This document shows positions 19,078-29,239 of a stretch of DNA of 64,000 bases, one piece after another. The stretch spans positions 1 through 64,000 of the forward strand of contig JAADIQ010000098.1 of assembly GCA_013151255.1 (NCBI GenBank), in the 5' to 3' direction. Numbering within the stretch: the first letter of the stretch is position 1; the number at the start of each line of letters is the position of its first letter. The notes beneath the pieces are model-generated. The model saw nothing but the letters and a program-made list of their open reading frames with translations, did no database searches and was not told the origin of the DNA. A program made the position numbers and the translations under genes. Source of the stretch: Alphaproteobacteria bacterium. Its GTDB lineage: Bacteria > Pseudomonadota > Alphaproteobacteria > Caulobacterales > Parvularculaceae.

Positions 19078-21306
19078 CTATTTACCGAAACTAACTTTCA
19101 ACTCTACGCCATATTTGCGCGGCTGGTTGAAGTATCCGTTCAAAGAAATCGTTTGCAGCCGATAGACTTCATTGGTCAGGTTTTTGCCAAAGGCGCTAAG
19201 TTGCCAGCCATCGCCGCGCACCCCAAGGCGCGCATCGACAAGAAAGAAATCATCAAGCTCACGGCCTGTCGCTGACGTCGTTCCGCCAGAAGCATTCTCA
19301 AAGCCGCCGCCTTCTGTTTGCAAGCTACCGCCCATAAACCAGTCAACCGAGTCTGCAAGCGGCGCAAAATAAAACGCATTTGCCTGGATCACATAGTCTC
19401 GCGTTCGATTGACGCGCGCGCCCGATAGATCAATCGTTTCAATAACCGGGCCGCCTCCACTGGTGGTAATCAGCGAGCCATCGGAAAAATCGCCCCGGGT
19501 CGTCGCCGCACTGGCGCCCCAACGAAGTCGCCCCGGCCCAGCGTCAAACGCACCAGAAACATCGGCTTCAAACCCAAAAATATTGGTGTTTCCGACATTT
19601 TGAAGAGCTGTCGTCGTTGTGGTTGTGTCCAGCGTAGATACAGCCTGCACATCTTTGGTAACTACGTAAAAACCGGTGAAACCAAATCGCACCCCGCCTT
19701 GCGTGGCGCCCTTCCAGCCGGCCTCAAAAGAATACGCAGCCTCAGGATCGTAAGGAATAAACTGAGTATTACTTACATCAAGACCGGTATTGAAGCCGCC
19801 AGGCCGGTAGCCGCTTGCTGCGCGCAGATAAATTATCTGATTATCCGAAACACTATAGTTGAGCGTTGCGGCGGGCAAGAACCGTGTCCAGCTTTCCTCC
19901 AAGTCACCTGTGGCAAGTATTATTGAGCCGCTTTGATTGCGCGTAAAATTAAAATCCTTATTGTCATTTTGAACGCGCGCTTCCAATGTCAGTGACGTAG
20001 ATTGCGCAAGGCCAAACTCAACCAATCCGAAACCAGAAACCGATCTCAGTTTTTCAACAAACATATCTTGCCGAGTTGCAAGCGCTGCGAGCCCGCCCAG
20101 CCCTGAAGTCCCTCCGTTTGTGGTAACGACATCATCATTTGAACTTAGGAAGTCAGCGCCAATCAGCCAGGTGACCCCTGAGCCAGACTTTGACGCCAAG
20201 CGAATTTCGCCAACAAAGCGTTGATAATCTTCCGTCTGTGCGGCGGTGAGGTCCGTGGTGACACCGCCTACGTCAATGCCTTGAAAACCAATGAAGCTGT
20301 CGAGGTCTTCGTTAAAGCGGTTTCCATCCCTTTGTTTGTAGGAAAATATCGCTGTGAAATCACCGATAGCGAGATCGGAAGTCAAATCTGCAAACACCGC
20401 CGTAGAGTCGATCTCCACAACACCGATACGGCTGTCGTTGGTCTGATAGGGACCAGGGTCGGCGTCTCCGGTTTGCCCGGCTGCATTTCTGCCGGTGAAG
20501 CGTTGGCCGAGCGCACTAAAGCCGGGCGCTGTACTATCGTAATACTCGACAAGGACATTCGCAGTCGTGGACGGTGACAGGTCCGCACGCAGCGCGCCTC
20601 GCAGGCCAAGATAATCTCTTTGATCGACGGCGTCGCCAGTGTTGACATCGGTAATGAAGCCATCGTTTTGATCAATATAAAAAGCGCCTAGCCGTGCGGC
20701 TACGTTTTCACCCAGTGGCGCATTAACTATTCCGGATACTGAGTATCGTTCGGCGCTTTCATACCCTGCTTTTATTTCTGCCGTCGTTTCATCGGTAGGC
20801 TTCTTGCTGATGACGTTGATTGCGCCGCCCACGGCATTACGACCGTACAATGCGCCTTGAGGTCCGCGATATGTTTGAACATTATCAAGGTCAAAGAAAT
20901 CTAGTCGATTGAACGACCGCCCGCCAAACCCGCCGCCTGCGATATAAACGCCGTTGCGATAGATGCCTGTTGAGGATTCAGAAAACCCTTGGCGCCCGCC
21001 GCCCTGACCGCGAATTGAAATGTCGGATAGATATTCCGGCCCGCCATTCACCAAAATTGCATTGGGAATTTGTCGAATGTAGTCGGCGATCCCATCGAGC
21101 GCCAAGAGATCGGCGTCTTCACCTCGCAACACGCTGATGCTTGAGGGAACATCTTCAAGCGATTCTTCTTTTTTTCGGGCCGTGACAAGAATTGTATCTC
21201 GCGCATCGACGGCGTCTGCGTCTTCTTGCGCCATGGCGCCAGGAACTACAGCGCCGGACCCCAACGCTGAAATAATCGCTGCCGTGGTAAGTAATTTATG
21301 GTTCAT
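19078..21306 (-). CDS. TonB-dependent receptor
   Basis: ARDTILVTARKKEESLEDVPSSISVLRGED plug; YRGPQGALYGRNAVGGAINVISKKP; C-terminal KYGVELKVSFGK. Confidence 0.95.
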   Translation of the reverse strand: MNHKLLTTAAIISALGSGAVVPGAMAQEDADAVDARDTILVTARKKEESLEDVPSSISVLRGEDADLLALDGIADYIRQIPNAILVNGGPEYLSDISIRGQGGGRQGFSESSTGIYRNGVYIAGGGFGGRSFNRLDFFDLDNVQTYRGPQGALYGRNAVGGAINVISKKPTDETTAEIKAGYESAERYSVSGIVNAPLGENVAARLGAFYIDQNDGFITDVNTGDAVDQRDYLGLRGALRADLSPSTTANVLVEYYDSTAPGFSALGQRFTGRNAAGQTGDADPGPYQTNDSRIGVVEIDSTAVFADLTSDLAIGDFTAIFSYKQRDGNRFNEDLDSFIGFQGIDVGGVTTDLTAAQTEDYQRFVGEIRLASKSGSGVTWLIGADFLSSNDDVVTTNGGTSGLGGLAALATRQDMFVEKLRSVSGFGLVEFGLAQSTSLTLEARVQNDNKDFNFTRNQSGSIILATGDLEESWTRFLPAATLNYSVSDNQIIYLRAASGYRPGGFNTGLDVSNTQFIPYDPEAAYSFEAGWKGATQGGVRFGFTGFYVVTKDVQAVSTLDTTTTTTALQNVGNTNIFGFEADVSGAFDAGPGRLRWGASAATTRGDFSDGSLITTSGGGPVIETIDLSGARVNRTRDYVIQANAFYFAPLADSVDWFMGGSLQTEGGGFENASGGTTSATGRELDDFFLVDARLGVRGDGWQLSAFGKNLTNEVYRLQTISLNGYFNQPRKYGVELKVSFGK

Positions 21307-21380
21307 GTCTTCCTCCCAGAATTATGATTGGTCAGGCGGTTTTCAAAACGCTAGGCATGGGAGAGGCTCTTGTCCACACT

Positions 21381-21392
21381 ATTGTAGACAAT
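21381..21392. promoter_or_regulatory. candidate GntR operator ATTGTAGACAAT
   Basis: Inverted repeat ATTGT-AG-ACAAT between divergent TBDR (start 21306) and GntR gene (start 21626). Confidence 0.55.
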
Positions 21393-21625
21393 TCTGTAAG
21401 CAAACACGCATAATTTTAATCATGTGGCAATTTTCACACGATCCTCGCCGCGTTCTCTAGTGAAACCTGCTAACTGAGGCGAGCATGCGGCTGTTTTCAT
21501 GAATCTGCCGGCTAAAAAAGGGCAATAAGGCGCGCATTCTTTTTGAATAGCGGCGGAGAAATTGAAGGTTTCTATTTGGAATGACAATGTTGTATGCAGG
21601 ATTGCCAACAAAAGGAACGAGACCT

Positions 21626-22279
21626 ATGCCGCAACCTGCAGCAAAACGACTTACGTCGGACGATATTGTGTTTGAGATGATCAAGCTGTTGCAGAAGAAG
21701 GTGTATCAACCTGGCGACCGGCTACGCGAACAGGAGCTCGCCACCAGGTTTGGCGTGAGCCGCGGTCCCATTCGTGAAGCCTTGCGCGCGCTGGAAGCAA
21801 AATCACTGATCAAAATAGAGCCGATGCGCGGCGCCTCCGTAACCAGGCTGAGTGACAAAGACGCAATAGAAAGCGTTGAAATTAGCGCCACTCTGTTTGG
21901 CTTGGCTGCGAATAAGGCGGCCGGGTGTGAACAACATTTCATTACAAAACTGCGAACGCAATTGAAAACGCTAAATGACATGGTCAATCAAGACACCTCT
22001 GCGAAAGCTTTTTTTCTGCAGACCATCAAAATGGGCATGATCGTCGTAAAAGCTGCGGGCAGCGATCGATTGGCGGCATTGCTCTCGGATATCCGCATCG
22101 GCGCCCCCGATCTGTTCGGCCCTTTTGGCTTTACGTCATCAACGTTGCGCAAAAAAGCAGCGACGAAATGGGCGCGAATGATAGATGCAATCGAATCTAA
22201 TGATGTGGATGCGGCGGAAAGAATCGCGCGCGAGCTCAACATGGATTCGCTAAAAGCCGCTCTTGAAATTGTCGGGTGA
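21626..22279 (+). CDS. GntR-family transcriptional regulator (FadR/FCD-like)
   Basis: LQKKVYQPGDRLREQELATRFGVSRGPIREALRALEAKSLIKIEPMRGASVTRLSDKD winged-helix block; start MPQPAAKRL more plausible than 21581. Confidence 0.9.
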   Translation: MPQPAAKRLTSDDIVFEMIKLLQKKVYQPGDRLREQELATRFGVSRGPIREALRALEAKSLIKIEPMRGASVTRLSDKDAIESVEISATLFGLAANKAAGCEQHFITKLRTQLKTLNDMVNQDTSAKAFFLQTIKMGMIVVKAAGSDRLAALLSDIRIGAPDLFGPFGFTSSTLRKKAATKWARMIDAIESNDVDAAERIARELNMDSLKAALEIVG

Positions 22280-22419
22280 ACACGCAGGATGCTTTTGAGG
22301 ACTGGCGCCATTTTGTGTGTGGCGCAAATAATGTGCAACGCCCCTCGCGCTGCCAGCAAAGCGGTCAAACTATAATTGGCGCAAGCAAATGCGATCGCCG
22401 ATAACCAGGGGAGGCTCGG

Positions 22420-23991
22420 TTAATCGTTCTTTGGCGCTTGTGTCGATTGTTGTCGATCATAGAGGTTACGCCAATCTTCTGGCGGAAGCGGTAGCTGGCG
22501 GCTGTCCTTTTGTCGCGCAGGCTCAAACGCCGGACGCGGCTTGTCGGAGCGGACCTGTTCGAGCCAGAAGACGCCATCATATTCGCCGCTATTGCCACGC
22601 GTTGCAACGAAATCGATATCGCCATCGCCATCCATATCGTGCGGAATGAATTCGTCATACATGCCTCTTATCCGTCGCGAGATATCATGGCGAATCCATT
22701 CATTATACGGATTACCTGTATTTTGAAACCAGGTGATGCGGCCAACAGAAGAGGCGGCGGTAACGTCTGGATCGTCGTGATCACGCGCGGCGCCGGAATA
22801 TCCGCCGTCAAGCACATTCAGACCGGAATAGCCGCCAGCCATCACATCCAGGTCGCCATCATTGTCGATATCGGCAACGGCGAATCCAACGATTACATCC
22901 GGCATAACATCGCCAATTGTGAAGAACCGCCAAGGGTCTGAAAGACGGGCCGGCTGCCTTAGCCAGCCCAAGGAAACGACGAGCTCGTCAGTTCCATCTT
23001 CGACGATCACCATCACAAGATCAGTGCGCGCGTCGGCGTCCAAGTCAGCGTCCGCAGCATGAAACACATTTGTGCGTCCGCGCCATCCGGGCGGCATGTC
23101 CGCCCCGGGCGCTATTTCGATTGGTTCTACCGCCCACCCGCGCGCGCGTCGATCCGCCCGATCACTTTGTACGAGTAGCAGCGCCTTGTAGGTCAATCGT
23201 GATCCAGTTAAAATATCGACATCGCCGTCACGATCAATATCGATGGGCATTGCCGTATTCGGCACGCCAGCATCCCATAGTTTCATTTCCACCCATGAGC
23301 TTTGGTCAAGCGGATCACTGGTGATTTTGAAAACGGACAATACGCCGCTGCGGGCCTCTCCCGCGCTTACATCGATGACGTCAACGCCGCCCTTATTCGC
23401 AGCCAGAACTTCCGGCATGCCGTCGCCGTCCAGATCCGACATGAACACACGAAGCCATGACCCCCGGTTTTTAGTAATCGACGGAATTATGCGCGCCCAG
23501 ACGCCCCGGCGAATCTGGCGGCCGGGATTTTGTAGGTAGATGAGGTGACCGCGCTCGCAAGCAGCGACAATGTCAATCCAGCCATCGCGATTGAGATCGC
23601 CGAGTGCAACGTCCTCAATGGCGTTGACCTCTTCACCAAAGGCAACGGTGGTAAGAACCCATTCGTTCGGGTCATCCGTACCAAAAGCAATACGCAAATG
23701 ATCTGAATCCTCGTGAACGGATATGATATCAATATACCCATCGGCATCCAAATCCGCGAGCTTTAGCCCGTCGCCGCCGCGTATTGGAACGCCGCCATTG
23801 ATGTCTTCACCATCAATGAGATGCTCCGTCCAGGAAATATACGCGCCGTCGGGCGTTTGCGCTTGGGTCGGCGTCGAGGCGATGTTTTGCTGTGCAGGAG
23901 CGAGGCTTAATTTCTGGCTGCATCCGGACGCAATCATAAGCACAACGAATGTGATCAGGAAAAGGGGGATAGCAGAACATCCAGACTTCAT
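22420..23991 (-). CDS. FG-GAP/VCBS repeat lipoprotein
   Basis: LIASGCS-like lipobox (LMIASGCSQ); repeated Asp-rich motifs LADLDADGYIDIIS, LGDLNRDGWIDIVA, MSDLDGDGMPEVLA, IDIDRDGDVDILTG, VADIDNDGDLDVMAG, PHDMDGDGDIDFVA. Confidence 0.92.
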   Translation of the reverse strand: MKSGCSAIPLFLITFVVLMIASGCSQKLSLAPAQQNIASTPTQAQTPDGAYISWTEHLIDGEDINGGVPIRGGDGLKLADLDADGYIDIISVHEDSDHLRIAFGTDDPNEWVLTTVAFGEEVNAIEDVALGDLNRDGWIDIVAACERGHLIYLQNPGRQIRRGVWARIIPSITKNRGSWLRVFMSDLDGDGMPEVLAANKGGVDVIDVSAGEARSGVLSVFKITSDPLDQSSWVEMKLWDAGVPNTAMPIDIDRDGDVDILTGSRLTYKALLLVQSDRADRRARGWAVEPIEIAPGADMPPGWRGRTNVFHAADADLDADARTDLVMVIVEDGTDELVVSLGWLRQPARLSDPWRFFTIGDVMPDVIVGFAVADIDNDGDLDVMAGGYSGLNVLDGGYSGAARDHDDPDVTAASSVGRITWFQNTGNPYNEWIRHDISRRIRGMYDEFIPHDMDGDGDIDFVATRGNSGEYDGVFWLEQVRSDKPRPAFEPARQKDSRQLPLPPEDWRNLYDRQQSTQAPKND

Positions 23992-24085
23992 AAAAGCCGT
24001 ACTGTTTTTAGAGCCGCCAACCAACGACTACGCGTTTTCATAGTTTGTATTCCTGCAAGCGCAAAAGACATAGAAATGCCTTGTT

Positions 24086-24119
24086 ATTATAGAAGATACG
24101 ATATAGTATCACCTATAAT
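24086..24119. promoter_or_regulatory. 34-bp dyad-symmetric candidate operator between divergent genes
   Basis: ATTATAG-AA-GATAC-GATATA-GTATC-AC-CTATAAT. Confidence 0.6.
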
Positions 24120-24233
24120 CGCGGCCGACAACAAGAATTAAGACGTTTGGCGCGCTCCAAATTTTTGACAGGCCGTTTGCGCCGGCAACGCTAACGAAAA
24201 CCGCATCGAAGCAAGTAAGGACACCATTTAGCG

Positions 24234-26114
24234 ATGGCTCAATGTGACGGTTCAAAAATTTTAACAACACCGACAAGAATTTTCGCCGCTGCCGTGGCGC
24301 TTGCTCTCGCTTTAGCCGGGCTGAGCATCACAAGCCGTGCTCACGCTCAGGAAATGCAGCTTTATTGGGGCGACACCCATGTGCATACGAATTATTCTTT
24401 CGATGCTTATCTGTTTGGAAACAAAACCGCCGACCCAGACACAGCATACAGGTTCGCAAGGGGTGCGCCGGTTTTGCATCCGGCAACCAGGGTGCGGATC
24501 CAGTTAGATCGCCCCCTCGATTTTTTGACTGTAGCCGATCATGCCGAAGCGCTTGGCGTTATCAGACGCCTGGACGCCCGCGACAAAAGAATACTCGAAA
24601 CTCGGTTTGCCAAAGAAAACAAAGCGGCGTTTGCTTCAAATAACGGCTTGGAAATTTTTCGCCGCCTTGCGCAAGGGCTTAGCAAAGGCGAAAACCATGA
24701 TTTATATTCGGAGTTGCAAACCCCTGAAATTCTGGCGCCAGCGTGGAATGACGTGATTACCGCCGCTGACCGAAATAATCGGCCAGGTGAGTTTACCGCC
24801 TTGATTGGTTGGGAATGGAGCTCTGCGCCAGGCAATGCGAATTTACACAGAGTCGTCGTAAGCGACGCCAATGCGAGCACTGCATCGAACTTTCTACCCT
24901 TTTCTGCGATTGATAGCCAAGACCCTGAAGCGCTGTGGAGGTTTCTATCGGATACTGCATCCGAATTTGGCGTCAATTTTGTTTCTATACCTCATAATTC
25001 AAATTTATCGCGCGGCCTCGCCTTTGCTATTGAAGATGTCAACGGTCAACCGATTACAGCAGATTATGCGCGCAGGCGGATGATGTGGGAAAGAGTGGTT
25101 GAGGTCACTCAAACTAAGGGCGATTCCGAAACACATCCTGTTTTGTCTCCAACCGATGAGTTTGCCAATTTTGAATTCTATCCATTTCTAGTCTCTGGCG
25201 GTCAATATGGTGATGACGAAGAAATCAGCGGCGGAAGTTATGCTCGCTCAGCGCTAAAGCGCGGCTTGGCGATTCAAGGAGAGACTGGCGAAAACCCGTT
25301 TCAATTTGGCATGATCGGTTCAACCGACGTCCATACCGGCCTTTCTACAACTGGCGAACGCGAATTTGCCGGCAAGCTGCCAATGATGGCGACGCCTGAG
25401 GCGCGATTAGATCGAAAAAAGAACCTCGGTGATGACAGGGTCAATACGTGGGACATGGGGGCTCAAGGCCTTGCGGCTGTCTGGGCGGAAGAAAATACGC
25501 GGCAATCGATCATCAACGCGTTCCGACGGCGTGAGGTTTATGCGACGACGGGTTCAAGAATTATGTTGCGGGTGTTTGCGGGGGCATCGCTCAGCCCACG
25601 AATAATCAAGTCTCGAAACTGGATAGAAAAAGCCCGCTCAAAAGGAGTGCCGATGGGCGGAGAGCTTTTTGGCGGCGACACTGAAAAACCCCCAACGTTC
25701 CTCATTCAAGCCGTAAAAGACCCGCGCAGCGCCAGCCTTGACCGCGTGCAAGTGATCAAGGGGTGGCTGGATTCCTCTGGCGAAATGCATGAACAGGTCT
25801 TCAATGTCGCCCTGTCCGGTGATCGTATCATAGCCGCTGATGGCTCAGCGCCGGCATTGCTCGACACAGTCAACCGTGAAAATGCAAGTTATGACGCCGC
25901 TTCCGGCAATACAGAGTTTCTCGTTGCCTGGACCGATCCTGTCTTTAGAGCTGATGAACCAGCCTTCTATTATGTGCGCGTTCTTGAAGCGCCAACGCCG
26001 CGTCATTCCCTCTACGACCAGGTAGCGCTGCAAGAAACCATTCCAGGAAATGTGACGCTGACCCTGCAGGAGCGCGCTTACAGTTCTCCCATCTGGTACA
26101 CGCCCGCCCAATAA
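24234..26114 (+). CDS. DUF3604 domain-containing secreted protein (PHP-like metal-ligand pattern)
   Basis: Signal-like N-terminus; LYWGDTHVHTNYSFDAYLFG, DFLTVADHAEALG, VSIPHNSNLSRG, IGSTDVHTGLSTTGE. Confidence 0.9.
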   Translation: MAQCDGSKILTTPTRIFAAAVALALALAGLSITSRAHAQEMQLYWGDTHVHTNYSFDAYLFGNKTADPDTAYRFARGAPVLHPATRVRIQLDRPLDFLTVADHAEALGVIRRLDARDKRILETRFAKENKAAFASNNGLEIFRRLAQGLSKGENHDLYSELQTPEILAPAWNDVITAADRNNRPGEFTALIGWEWSSAPGNANLHRVVVSDANASTASNFLPFSAIDSQDPEALWRFLSDTASEFGVNFVSIPHNSNLSRGLAFAIEDVNGQPITADYARRRMMWERVVEVTQTKGDSETHPVLSPTDEFANFEFYPFLVSGGQYGDDEEISGGSYARSALKRGLAIQGETGENPFQFGMIGSTDVHTGLSTTGEREFAGKLPMMATPEARLDRKKNLGDDRVNTWDMGAQGLAAVWAEENTRQSIINAFRRREVYATTGSRIMLRVFAGASLSPRIIKSRNWIEKARSKGVPMGGELFGGDTEKPPTFLIQAVKDPRSASLDRVQVIKGWLDSSGEMHEQVFNVALSGDRIIAADGSAPALLDTVNRENASYDAASGNTEFLVAWTDPVFRADEPAFYYVRVLEAPTPRHSLYDQVALQETIPGNVTLTLQERAYSSPIWYTPAQ

Positions 26115-26175
26115 GAGCTTAAATTACTCGACATTTTATTCTGGACAACCGGAACGAAATCAAAAACGAAGCATA

Positions 26176-26853
26176 ATGTCAAAAAACAATAACACGGTAA
26201 CGAAGACGCCTGACGTTGAAACAGTGGATGGCCGCACGACGCGTTATGCCTCTCATAGAATACAACGTCGGGAGGCTCTGCTTGAGCAAACAACTGTGCT
26301 CTTGGCGAAATATGGGTTGCGCGCTTTAACGATCGACGACATCGTTGAAAGGCTGGATATAGCCAAGCCTGCTCTTTATCGCTATTTCAGTTCGAAAGAA
26401 GATCTGATCCGGGCTACGCTGACCCGCGCCCGAGAAGATCTTGTGGAGGCGGATATGGCGGCTGACAATAGTGATTGGCGGCTGCAATTGCTCGGCGCCA
26501 TTCGTTTCATCGCCGTCCGACCCGAGGCTTTTATAGTCTTATACCGGCACGCCGCTAATGATCCGGAATACCACTCGTATTTCAAGGCATACTTCGATCA
26601 AGCGTCGGAACTCACGTTGGAACGTCTTGTCAGGTTTTCTGCAAATAGTCCGGACACGCCAGTTAGCTTCGATTTTTGCGCACGCGCGCTCGTATCATTT
26701 ATTTTCAGCGCAACACTAACATGGATTGAAGATGGGGCTTGGGAAATCAAGGCGTTTCACAAATGGCTTGTGCTTTCAGCGGTCGCACTTACCGAAAGCT
26801 GGGCGGTGTTCACATTCGAATCCGCCGCTGAAGAAGAAAATTTCGGCCAGTAA
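26176..26853 (+). CDS. TetR/AcrR-family transcriptional regulator
   Basis: REALLEQTTVLLAKYGLRALTIDDIVERLDIAKPALYRYFSSKEDLIRATL. Confidence 0.92.
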   Translation: MSKNNNTVTKTPDVETVDGRTTRYASHRIQRREALLEQTTVLLAKYGLRALTIDDIVERLDIAKPALYRYFSSKEDLIRATLTRAREDLVEADMAADNSDWRLQLLGAIRFIAVRPEAFIVLYRHAANDPEYHSYFKAYFDQASELTLERLVRFSANSPDTPVSFDFCARALVSFIFSATLTWIEDGAWEIKAFHKWLVLSAVALTESWAVFTFESAAEEENFGQ

Positions 26854-26987
26854 CCTCGACATTCAGATAGCTTGCACGCCGTGACCCAACCCGCCCAAGA
26901 GCATTGCCGTGCTGAGCCCTTAATTTGGGCCCGAAAAAAATTTACCGCCGCAACCGCAACGGCATCAGTCTGTTTGAGGACAAGCAT

Positions 26988-27983
26988 ATGCAAAAAAACA
27001 AAGCCTTTATCAAAAGACAAGCGGAGGAGCCTAGGCTTTTGGGGGGCACGGGGAATAGCCGCGATAAAGGCCGAGCCACGAGTTTGTTTTGGTCTGCAAA
27101 GCGGCTATTTAGCGACCCGCTTACTCATTTTCTGATTATTGGTTTTATTATATTTTCTACCATAACCGCTTTATCGCCGGACGAGAACGAGGCGGTCATT
27201 ATTGTCGATGACGCCGCTATCTTAACGTATATTCAGTATCGTTCGAAAGCATTTGATGAAGAAAGCGCATGGGCGGCATATCGCAATCTTAGCGCTGATG
27301 AGAAAACCACATTAGTCAATGACTATGCCCGAGAAGAAGCGCTCTACCGTGAGGCAAAAAAACTTGGCTTTGAAAATGGCGACTACATCATACGTCAGCG
27401 ATTGATTCAAAAACTCGACTTTATCGCTGAAGCTGGTTCCATTCCACCATCACCTGATGTCGCGGAGATGCTTGAATTTTACACAAACAACAGCGATGAA
27501 TTCAGCGAGCCGGAACGCGCGTCATTTACACACATATTCTTTTCAAAGGACGGCAGTTCATACAACAATGCTTTGGTGCGCGCGCGCGCTGCTCTTTCCG
27601 TAATTGAGCGAGCGGAAACGATGCAAGATGGTAGCGAATATGGAGACCGTTTTCTTTATCAATCAAGATATACCAACCGAACGCATGATCAGATTGTTGA
27701 TATGCTTGGCCCCAAGGCTGCCGAGTTAATTTTTTCGCCAGAGGCATCAATAAATCAATGGGTTGGGCCGGTAACATCTCATCATGGCGTACACCTCATA
27801 TTCATTTCGAGCCGGCGCGCACAAATGACCGAACCGTTTGAAGCCGTGCAGGATATTGTAGAAGATCGAATGAGGCGGGAGGAGATCGCCAAGCGAAAGG
27901 CCGATTACATCAGGCAAATCGTCACCAACTATCAAATCAAGACCAAGCTATCGCCGCTGCACGATGCTGGCTTCACTGAATGA
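26988..27983 (+). CDS. membrane-anchored PpiC-type peptidylprolyl isomerase family protein
   Basis: Single TM (THFLIIGFIIFSTITAL); REEALYREAKKLGFENGDYIIRQRLIQKLDF; SEPERASFTHIFF; NQWVGPVTSHHGVHLIFISSRRAQMTEPFEAVQDIVEDRMR. Confidence 0.8.
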   Translation: MQKNKAFIKRQAEEPRLLGGTGNSRDKGRATSLFWSAKRLFSDPLTHFLIIGFIIFSTITALSPDENEAVIIVDDAAILTYIQYRSKAFDEESAWAAYRNLSADEKTTLVNDYAREEALYREAKKLGFENGDYIIRQRLIQKLDFIAEAGSIPPSPDVAEMLEFYTNNSDEFSEPERASFTHIFFSKDGSSYNNALVRARAALSVIERAETMQDGSEYGDRFLYQSRYTNRTHDQIVDMLGPKAAELIFSPEASINQWVGPVTSHHGVHLIFISSRRAQMTEPFEAVQDIVEDRMRREEIAKRKADYIRQIVTNYQIKTKLSPLHDAGFTE

Positions 27984-28978
27984 AATTAGGATTGAACATA
28001 GTTCTTGCCGGTCTAATACTCATCTTTAGCCAGGCGGCGTTTATAGCACGCGCCGAAGCCCATGAGGCTCGCCCCATCTACATTGAACTGACGCAAACGG
28101 GTCAATTTACTACCGTTTATTGGTCGACGCCGCCAACGCTTGCACAACGCCTCGCACCTAGAATTTCACTGACCGGTTGCAATTTGATCAAAGTGGTTGA
28201 TGGCGCCGCGTCCAGCGCCAACTTCCTCTCCTACAAATGCGCCAGCGTTTCCGGTCGGGTCTTGAATCTGGATTTTCCGTCTTACAATCCGTCACTCTCA
28301 ACAGTTATTAAGTTGCGCAAAGATGGAAAGAACCAGTTTGTCACTTTGGTCCCAGGCGTTTCACAATGGGTTGTGCCAGAAAATACAACCGGCGGCCAAA
28401 TCATCAAAGACTATTTCAGGATTGGGATCCAACACATTCTTCGCGGCGCCGATCACCTCCTGTTCCTCGCCGGCCTGATGTTTATCGCGCGCACGCCGGC
28501 AAGGATTTTGACCACCGTTACCGGTTTCACATTGGCGCATTCTCTCACTATTTTCCTAACGGCATTTAATATTATTCAGGCGCCTATCTTTGCGACCGAA
28601 ATTATTATCGCTTTGTCCATAGTTTTTCTTGCTAGCGAGATCGCTCGTAACAACAGGCAAACGCTCACCTGGCGCAGACCAATATTTGCAGCGTCAATCT
28701 TTGGTCTGTTTCATGGAATTGGGTTTGCTTCAGCTCTGGGTGAGATTGGGTTGCCGCAAACGGATCGAATTTTCGCTCTTGTTTTCTTCAATCTAGGCGT
28801 GGAGGCTGGCCAGATACTAGTTGGCGTCGCCCTGTTTTCTGCAGCGCGCTTATTCCTCGTATGTTTCGATCAAAAGAGAAGCGATACAATGAAACCGCAT
28901 TTGCAGACAGGCTTAGCATATATGCTAGGTATCGTATCTTCTGCCTGGTTCTTCGAAAGGCTTTTAAGTGCGGCGTAA
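27980..28978 (+). CDS. HupE/UreJ-family membrane protein
   Basis: FRIGIQHILRGADHLLFLAGLMFIARTPARILTTVTGFTLAHSLTIFLTAFNI; overlaps stop of preceding gene. Confidence 0.88.
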   Translation: MKLGLNIVLAGLILIFSQAAFIARAEAHEARPIYIELTQTGQFTTVYWSTPPTLAQRLAPRISLTGCNLIKVVDGAASSANFLSYKCASVSGRVLNLDFPSYNPSLSTVIKLRKDGKNQFVTLVPGVSQWVVPENTTGGQIIKDYFRIGIQHILRGADHLLFLAGLMFIARTPARILTTVTGFTLAHSLTIFLTAFNIIQAPIFATEIIIALSIVFLASEIARNNRQTLTWRRPIFAASIFGLFHGIGFASALGEIGLPQTDRIFALVFFNLGVEAGQILVGVALFSAARLFLVCFDQKRSDTMKPHLQTGLAYMLGIVSSAWFFERLLSAA

Positions 28979-29095
28979 CAACCCGGCGGGTTCAATTTCG
29001 ACTCGCTAACAACACAGCTCACTTTCAATTGTTTTGGATATACGCTTCCGCTCACCCTTTGCGTTGCGGTAAGAAATCCTGTTGCTCACTTAGCT

Positions 29096-29133
29096 AAAAA
29101 ATGAAGTGGCGGTGTCAAGAAACCACCACTTCA
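29096..29133 (-). terminator. Rho-independent terminator for the 29.2-kb serine hydrolase gene
   Basis: Arms 29102-29113 and 29122-29133 (12 bp, one mismatch), loop GTCAAGAA, followed on the minus strand by TTTTTT (A run at 29096-29101). Confidence 0.75.
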
Positions 29134-29239
29134 AGTTTCAGGGAGAGATCGAGCTTTTTTAAGCAAATTAGGTCGGCGCCCACAGCAGAGATTATAGACC
29201 CCGACGATACATTTCGCAGAGATGGGCAAACTTAAGAAT

